Part shown: piece after piece, positions 59,101 through 64,000 of the stretch
How the letters are laid out: each line of letters opens with the position of its first letter
Numbering within the stretch: the first letter of the stretch is position 1
DNA from: Paracyclopina nana
Taxonomy: Eukaryota; Arthropoda; Copepoda; Cyclopoida; Cyclopettidae
Length of the DNA: 64,000 nt
Direction: 5' to 3'
Assembly (NCBI GenBank): GCA_019096065.1
Contig: JAGUCH010000003.1
Location: forward strand, 372,001-436,000
Notes under the pieces: model-generated
What the model was told of the DNA's origin: nothing
Databases searched by the model: none
Seen by the model: only the letters and a program-made list of their open reading frames with translations
Position numbers and translations under genes: made by a program

Positions 59101-60285
59101 AGCATTGAGGGGATCTCGAGCGAAGCTCACGCTGTCAAGCTGCTCAAGAGCATGCATGAGAAGCGGTACATTTGCCACGCCTCCGGAGACCCGAAGCAGC
59201 CCTTTGTCAACGGATTCTACCTGTTCAGCCTCACGCCCAATCCCAAGACTGGCGTGGACGCCAAGTATGGTGGGCACATTGAGGCCTTCCAAAACGACTG
59301 GGTCGAAGTGGAGTTTGCATCCCACATGGGCACTGATCATATTGATGACAGCCTGAACGGCGGGAAGGAGTTCCTCAAGGAGGACATGCCAATATTTGTT
59401 GCGCGGCAAAAGTTCTGCGAGAGGCTCGCGCAGAAGCCTTTCTACAAGTCTGTCACCTTGGACGTGGACCAGGCCAATCGATCCGACCGGCAGGAGTGGG
59501 GCCACTTGAAGTACCAGCACTTTTATGACCCAGCTGAGGCTTTTGAATTGGCCATCCAGTGGTCGGTGGCCACCGGAGCAATCATCAGCGACTTGCTCCA
59601 TTTGTGGGCAAGAAAGGCTCAGGGATACGGAATCAGCCTCATCCCCGTGCCTTCGGATCCCTTTGCTCTGCCAATCACCAAGAACTCGGATCCGGTCAGG
59701 GGCCCCATATTTATTCAACTGGACACGGAATTCCTTCGTGATGAGGAGCAGCAGCAGCAGAGCAATGGCAGCCTCTTTCAAGAGTTTCCACAGGCCTCCA
59801 AAGAGCAGAGGCTGTTCCTCTTCAGGGAGGCAATTGCCCACAGGTTCGGCTTTGTCAACTCGACCACGGACCGAAGCCAACAGCCCTCGTCCGCCATGTT
59901 CTCCACTGATCACCAATATATTCACTGCACTGGAAACATGTTCCTGCTCATCCCCACCCAGTTCCAGTCTCAGACGGGAATCCAAGGATTCAAGGGTCGA
60001 CTGAACGCTGATCAGGGCCCCTACCACAAGCCCTCCGAGGTCCATGACAACATCTTCACTCGACACTTGAGCGACACCAAACCAGCGTATGACCACTCAG
60101 AGACGGGGTTTTTGTGGTCGTGGAACTTTATGATCTCACGGAAGTGGAAGACAACCTCCAATACGGGTGCCACTGGCGATATTGCTTTTATGGACGAGAT
60201 GCTGGCTGACTTCAGAGCTTTCTGCAGAAATGACCAGCAGCGATTGAGCAAATTCTGGCGTGAGTGCCAAGCCAAGCAAGCTTAA
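53185..60285 (+). CDS. DEPDC5: DEPDC5/Iml1, GATOR1 subunit
   Basis: Eight exons (53185-53292, 53345-53743, 53800-54171, 54231-55157, 57306-57799, 57852-58226, 58290-58830, 58885-60285) join to 1538 residues (human 1603). GATOR1 is the GTPase-activating complex for RagA/B that switches off mTORC1 on lysosomes when amino acids are low. DEPDC5 contacts the Rag proteins. Landmarks: N-terminal domain (LLLHKDDFPGLNPGDVIEI, ELTFKEQYMGRSEMWRL), Iml1/SABA region (SGYITPDTKVVFRS, YEDFYRVVVQNERFDDW, IVITPGVGIFEVDRELTMIT, DYSMPHWINLSFY), SHEN-type middle (GRALINPFDPSH, TGVDWKSLTIPASLPITTDY), DEP domain (~1117-1190, WVMASIEGISSEAHAVKLL) and C-terminal domain (IAHRFGFVNS). Intron 1 uses a GC donor. Intron 4 (2,148 bp) holds a foldback element. 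Intron 7 is an in-frame 54-bp intron. Confidence 0.95.
53293..53344 (+). other. DEPDC5: GC-AG intron of DEPDC5
   Basis: The donor reads TTTCAG|GCAAGT, the usual consensus of the rare GC-AG class, and the acceptor is TTTCACAG|GAATTG. Splicing here joins QFQ to ELLLHKDDF, in line with the conserved DEPDC5 N-terminus. No GT donor nearby would do so. Confidence 0.85.
55841..57213. mobile_element. 1.4-kb foldback element with TGTCGG tandem subrepeats in DEPDC5 intron 4
   Basis: The ends GGGCTCCATCATTTAGTCC and the complement GGGTTCCATCATTTTGTCC are inverted. Each arm is about 250-310 bp of ~40-bp subrepeats (TGTCGGTCATTTTGCAACTA, ACCAAATG), plus orientation at 56920-57200 and minus orientation at 55855-56095. 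The middle (56100-56900) is unrelated AT-rich sequence without a transposase frame. No target duplication could be fixed. Confidence 0.85.
58831..58884 (+). other. DEPDC5: 54-bp in-frame intron (possible exitron) of DEPDC5
   Basis: GCAG|GTGAAT and GTCTCAG|GTGGGA give an intron of 54 bp, the size typical of this genome, with a T-rich 3' end. It has no stop codon and a length divisible by three, so retention would only add 18 residues. Confidence 0.75.
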
Positions 60286-60516
60286 CTATGAACTGAATCA
60301 CAAGTATGTCAGATACTACTTTTACATAATTGTCATATACTTGAACAACCATGTCAGATTCACCCACGGGTCAAAAGCTGATTAATAAACTGTTTTTACT
60401 TTTTCCTTAAGCAAAAAAGCATTCAGCAAGTTTTTATTTATTGTTTGCCTCTATTAAAAGTGTGTATTTTTAATTACAAAATTAACTTCAGTAACCCACG
60501 TTCAACAAAAAAGTTA

Positions 60517-60690
60517 TCAAGCCTTTTTGACCCCAAGTGGCATATTGTTGGCCCCAAAGGCAAACTGTCTGTTGTAGCATTCATGACTTCCTCCAGATAA
60601 TCTACCTACACGGTACTTCCTTGGTTGAGAGGGCTGGTTGCAGTCCCTTGCTAAATGGCCAGTATTTTGGCAATTGTAGCAAAGCAAGTA
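60517..60690 (-). pseudogene. 3'-end fragment of the CCHC zinc-knuckle gene
   Basis: Minus-strand frame with one zinc knuckle (CYNCQNTGHLARDC) and the tail ending FGANNMPLGVKKA. It is nearly identical to the last ~58 residues of the intact gene at 61767. Upstream it passes directly into a duplicated DEPDC5 3' end, so no promoter or N-terminus is present. Substitutions in the Gly/Arg region (RGGRFSGGNRGG to RVGRLSGGSHEC) suggest loss of constraint. Confidence 0.85.
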
Positions 60691-60989
60691 ATAGTTGAGC
60701 AAACTCTTGCGCGAGTGCCAAAGCCAAACCAAGCAAGCTCAACAAACAACAAACTGAATCACAAGCATGTCAGATACTATTTTTATATGATGAAAAGCAA
60801 TTTTCGCATGTATAATTCAATTCGTCTCAGTTCATATAACTACACATGAATAAAAGCTCTGAATTTTTACTTTATCAAGTGACACACATTATGAAGTATT
60901 TTATAAGGTGTGTTGCTCCTCTGTTAGACCAGAGACCATGATATTGTCCAAGAAGTAAATCCCATTGCATTGCAGAAAAAAGGAGAAAA

Positions 60990-61066
60990 AATGCCTTGAA
61001 TGGGGATCAAACCCTGATCATCAAGATTAGGAGTCTGACGCTCTACTGACTGAGCTACTGATTTAC
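60990..61066 (-). other. tRNA-like sequence (degenerate)
   Basis: On the minus strand TAGCTCAGTCAGTAGAGCG is a good D-arm/A box and AGGGTTTGATCCCC a good T arm/B box. The anticodon arm (TCAGA-CTCCTAA-TCTTG) mispairs and no acceptor stem forms. It looks like a decayed tRNA-Lys/Arg-type copy or SINE head. Confidence 0.6.
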
Positions 61067-61339
61067 TAAGAATTTTATTGGTAAAATTTGTATTAAGAAT
61101 GACATTTGTGCTCTTCTACTAAGCTTAGCTCAGCTTAGTAGAAGAGTCTCTTTCAGAGATACCAGACAGAACTTGATCTAACACATGTTTATTCAAAATG
61201 CACAACTTTTAATTGATTGATTAAATCTTTCAGCTACTCTTGCACTACTGAGGGCCTCTCAACCCAAGCCCTCAAAGTAATGGATCAGATGCTAAGTAAC
61301 TTCATTAACATTTGAAAATTACTTTCCATCATACAAAAT

Positions 61340-61565
61340 CCTATATATATATATATGTAAACAATGTTCCCTGTTATGTAAACAATGTAAACAAATTATA
61401 AAACAGGCTTACAAAATGTCTGAGCTCATTTTACAAAGTAAAAATCTCGTAGCATTACTTGGCTCTCGCAAGCTCGAATCCGCAAAGTTGCCACTCGATT
61501 TTTACTTTACAAAATTTGCTCAGCTATTTTATTAGCTTGTTTTATAAATTGTTTACATATATAAA
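61340..61565. repeat. Small foldback: TATATATGTAAACAAT...ATTGTTTACATATATA
   Basis: The arms are inverted copies over about 105 bp and include TATAAAACAxGCT and TTTACAAAGTAAAAATC. The centre reads CTCTCGCAAGCTCG. The layout resembles the GAGCTGGGGCACGT hairpins at 44 and 45 kb, including a GCGAG...CTCGC-type core and an 'AGCTATTTTATTAG' flank. Confidence 0.7.
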
Positions 61566-61766
61566 TAGATATTACATAATTGTCATGTATTTGAACAACC
61601 ATGTCAGATTCACCCAAGGGTCAAAGGCTGATTAAAAAACTGTTTTTACTTTATCCTTAAGCAAAAAAGCATTCAGCAAGTTTTTATTTATTGTTTGCCT
61701 CTATTAAAAGTGTGTATTTTTAATTACAAAATTTAATTCCGTAACCCACATTCAACAAAAATGTTA

Positions 61767-62606
61767 TCAAGCCTTTTTGGCCCCAAGAGGCAAATTGTTG
61801 GCGCCAGAGGCAAACTGTCTGTTGTAGCCACCGCGATTTCCTCCAGAAAATCTTCCTCCGCGATCCTTCCTTGGTTGAGAGGGCTGGTCGCAGTCCCTTG
61901 CTAAGTGGCCAGTATTTTGGCAATTGTAGCAAAGCATTTTAGAGTTGGCACCATCTTTTTTCGAGCATTCGCGTGACAAATGGCCCGACTCTCCGCAATT
62001 GTAGCATTTCATTCCAGTGGCCTTGTCTGGACAGTCTCGTGACAAGTGGCCGTTCTTGCCACAATTGTAGCAGGACATGTCAGCATGTTTGTCAGGGCAC
62101 TCGCGGGAAAAATGTCCGGTTTTGTTGCAGTTGAAGCAGGGATTGTCTCCAGCCTTTTCAGGACATTCCCTGGAGAAATGTCCTGGTTTGTTGCACTTGA
62201 AGCACACATTGTCAGACGATTCATCAGCAAGAGCAGCTTTTTCAGCAGCCATTTTCTCAGGGCATTGCCTAGACATGTGGCCAGTCTTCTTGCAGTTATA
62301 GCACTCTGTGGTTTCCCAGTCGATCTTTTGCTTTTTGATAGTGTTCTTGGTCAAATCTTCGTCTTCCTCTTCCTCTGAAGAAGAGGAGTCGGAATCAGAG
62401 TCCTCGGAGCCCTCGGAATTCTCCGGCGCTTTCCGTTTCTTCATGTTCTCCTGATAGCTCTTGAAGATTTCACCGATTGAGACAGCACTTTCATGATTCT
62501 TCTCAGTAGGGTTGAAATTGGCTTCTTTGCAGAACTTTTCCACAATCTTGGGAGAGCAATGTGCTTTTAAGTGCTGAAAAACGAGCAACTCGGGAGTCAC
62601 AGTCAT
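61767..62606 (-). CDS. CCHC zinc-knuckle protein (CNBP/HEXBP-like)
   Basis: Intronless frame of 279 residues. Six CCHC zinc knuckles (C-x2-C-x4-H-x4-C) fill the second half: CYNCKKTGHMSRQC, CFKCNKPGHFSREC, CFNCNKTGHFSREC, CYNCGKNGHLSRDC, CYNCGESGHLSREC and CYNCQNTGHLARDC. The end is an RGG-like GGRFSGGNRGGYNRQF. Such proteins bind single-stranded nucleic acids. The N-terminus is unusual for CNBP: a LisH-like helix pair (LLVFQHLKAHCSPKIVEKFC), then IGEIFKSYQENMKKRK and a Ser/Asp/Glu tract, as in nucleolar SRP40-type proteins. I therefore give no CNBP symbol. It is head-to-head with RRP1 (248 bp apart), and a nucleolar role would fit both. Confidence 0.85.
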   Translation of the reverse strand: MTVTPELLVFQHLKAHCSPKIVEKFCKEANFNPTEKNHESAVSIGEIFKSYQENMKKRKAPENSEGSEDSDSDSSSSEEEEDEDLTKNTIKKQKIDWETTECYNCKKTGHMSRQCPEKMAAEKAALADESSDNVCFKCNKPGHFSRECPEKAGDNPCFNCNKTGHFSRECPDKHADMSCYNCGKNGHLSRDCPDKATGMKCYNCGESGHLSRECSKKDGANSKMLCYNCQNTGHLARDCDQPSQPRKDRGGRFSGGNRGGYNRQFASGANNLPLGAKKA

Positions 62607-62854
62607 TTTTGAACGAATGATTTGCTGTACGGTTTTAAAAGCACGTGTTGTTGTGAAACTTTTCCGCGAAATCGCGCAACCTTGTCAACAGCGTTATCTG
62701 TTACTTTCGAGAACAAAATATGATAATGTGGCTTTTTTGTCAAAAAAATCGCTTTAATACTATGATTTTGTCTGGGAGCCTTGTATCAGCTGTTGTTACA
62801 GCGCTTGATCACAACAAAACTTTTCACGTGCGGAATCGCAACAGAAAATAGAAA

Positions 62855-64000
62855 ATGAAGTCCAAACCGAAGAATAAGGGCAAACGATTCGTGCCAGCTC
62901 AGAAGAAACGAAACTTGGCCGCGGTTTCGCCTGAAGTCTTGTTTGCGCAAAAGTTGGCTGCAAACGATCCCATTTTGCGGAATCGCGCCGTCAAAAAGCT
63001 CACAAAATGGCTGAAATTGCGGAGCGAAATGACGACCCAAGAAGAGCTGATGAAATTGTGGAAAGGACTGCACTATTGCTACTGGATGTCAGACAAGCCT
63101 CTTGTTCAGGAGGAGCTTGCTGAGGGCATTTCCAGCTTGATTCGTTGCTTCAATCCTGGATCGGAGCAGCAACTGACTTTCATCCAATCTGGTCTTGTCA
63201 CAGAAGGCCGTGAATGGGTGGGCATCGATCAGTGGCGCATGGACAAGTTCATGATGTTAGTTAGAAGGTAGATCATTCTTATTACTTTTAAAGTAGCATC
63301 AATTCCCAACTTTAATTCGTATTAGGTTTCTGCGTCAAATCTTTCAAAGTTTGGCCAACAACAACTGGTCACACAGCGATAAGTTGACAGATATGTTTCA
63401 TAAAAATGTGGTTAGCAGCACTGAGGCAGCCTTGGGATTTAGGCTGCATTTTACAGACATTTATCTGGAAGAGCTGGCCAAGGTGGGCGGCGAGAATTTG
63501 GCCGGCCAAATCATTCTGGATATGATTCAGCCTTTTGTGAAAGAACTGTCTCAAGGTTCCGACGACCGGTTAGCCAACCACATCACGGAGCGCATTTTCA
63601 GGCATTTGATGAGGCAAAGTGATCTCGGTATTGCCCATGATGAAGCGTTGGACAATGACGACGATGATGATGATCATATGGAAGTGGAGGAATCCACTGA
63701 GGAGCCTTCAGCCTCTGCTGAAGAGTCTGACGAAGAGGAATTGGGGAGTGTTGCCGATCCTAGGGCCGGAAATGTCAGCGTGACGTTGCCTCAGTTGAAT
63801 CCAGATTTCAATATGCTTGCAGAGCATTTGTTCAAGATTGGCAGCAGTAAAGAGGTGCTGGCTCGAAGGCGGTCAGTGCTCTACGATCTTACGAAGCAGC
63901 TCAAAGACATGTCCCAAAATGTTTACCCACTCATGCCTGATTTGAGTGAACTTGAGTCCCAGATTCCCAAGGTCAAGGTGGGAAAGCTTGCCAAGAAGAA
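62855..64000 (+). CDS. RRP1: RRP1 (Nop52) ribosomal RNA processing protein, 5' part
   Basis: Exons 62855-63267 and 63326-64000 (running off the window) encode at least 362 residues. RRP1/Nop52 works in the nucleolus in processing of pre-rRNA for the 60S subunit. The start MKSKPKNKGKRFVP is basic. The Nop52 domain is clear: FAQKLAANDPILRNRAVKKL, KLWKGLHYCYWMSDKPLVQE, WVGIDQWRMDKFMMLVRRFL and LGFRLHFTDIYLEELAKVGG. An acidic stretch (DNDDDDDDHMEVEE) and a second conserved region follow, up to KVKVGKLAKK at the edge. The C-terminal part is not in the window. Confidence 0.92.

Larger units (their letters stand above)
60286..61766. repeat. Tandem duplication of the DEPDC5/CCHC 3' junction, split by an insertion
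   Basis: Copy 1 runs from the DEPDC5 3' end (60240-60335) to the CCHC-gene fragment (to ~60690). Copy 2 begins with a decayed DEPDC5 end (60695-60785, sharing GAGTGCCAA, CAAGCAAGC, CTGAATCACAAG and TGTCAGATACTA). It resumes at about 61567 (ATAATTGTCATGTATTTGAACAACC) and runs into the intact CCHC gene. Between them, 60786-61566, is sequence absent from copy 1, holding a tRNA-like sequence and a small foldback. Confidence 0.8.

Overview
The window is a gene-dense piece of an animal nuclear genome. Nearly every gene is split by very short GT-AG introns (about 44-60 bp), and there are no operons, Shine-Dalgarno sites or rRNA. Nuclear genes for a mitochondrial ATP synthase subunit, a Golgi tether, a GATOR1 subunit and a full-length SORL1 show it is metazoan. 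The tiny introns, the Flacc/ZC3H13 form and the GT10 fucosyltransferase suggest an arthropod, perhaps an insect. I cannot name the species and infer the clade only.

Layout: 0-2.6 kb (minus), a Met/Pro-rich partial gene and a six-finger C2H2 protein. 3.6-6.2 kb (plus), ANKLE2 followed 52 nt later by a TMEM272-like membrane protein. 6.3-8.1 kb (minus), a complete collagen prolyl 4-hydroxylase alpha subunit. 8.1-10.9 kb, gene-free and full of degenerate repeats. 10.9-15.1 kb (minus), RpL34, ATP synthase alpha and UQCC4. 15.4-18.1 kb (plus), Flacc/ZC3H13, head-to-head with UQCC4. 19.8-22.1 kb (minus), a GT10 alpha-1,3-fucosyltransferase. 24.9-25.9 kb (minus), a sulfotransferase-like protein. 26.9-36.5 kb (plus), a complete 14-coding-exon SORL1. 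36.7-37.9 kb (minus), GMP reductase. 39.6-40.7 kb (plus), CUEDC2. 41.4-41.7 kb (minus), a glutaredoxin-like protein. 43.9-46.3 kb (plus), a short BTB zinc-finger gene. 46.8-52.5 kb (minus), COG8, with a small secreted-peptide gene nested on the opposite strand in its 3.8-kb intron. 53.2-60.3 kb (plus), DEPDC5/Iml1. 60.3-62.6 kb (minus), a CCHC zinc-knuckle gene and a duplicated fragment of its 3' end. 62.9 kb to the edge (plus), RRP1.

The neighbours are mostly unrelated housekeeping genes, not one pathway. They are packed head-to-head (ZNF/ANKLE2, UQCC4/Flacc, sulfotransferase/SORL1, COG8/DEPDC5, CCHC/RRP1) or tail-to-tail (TMEM272-like/P4HA, SORL1/GMPR, DEPDC5/CCHC), so shared promoters and overlapping 3' ends are likely.

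The second theme is small non-autonomous DNA elements with inverted termini. They account for almost all of the unusually long introns: where the ends can be placed, removing the element leaves an intron of about 45-60 bp. The most striking structures are a 1.5-kb hierarchical palindrome with four tRNA-like modules in the BTB intron, a 1.4-kb foldback built of short repeats in a DEPDC5 intron, and two elements with perfect 8-bp target-site duplications. The best candidate for an undescribed gene is the nested secreted cationic peptide in COG8.
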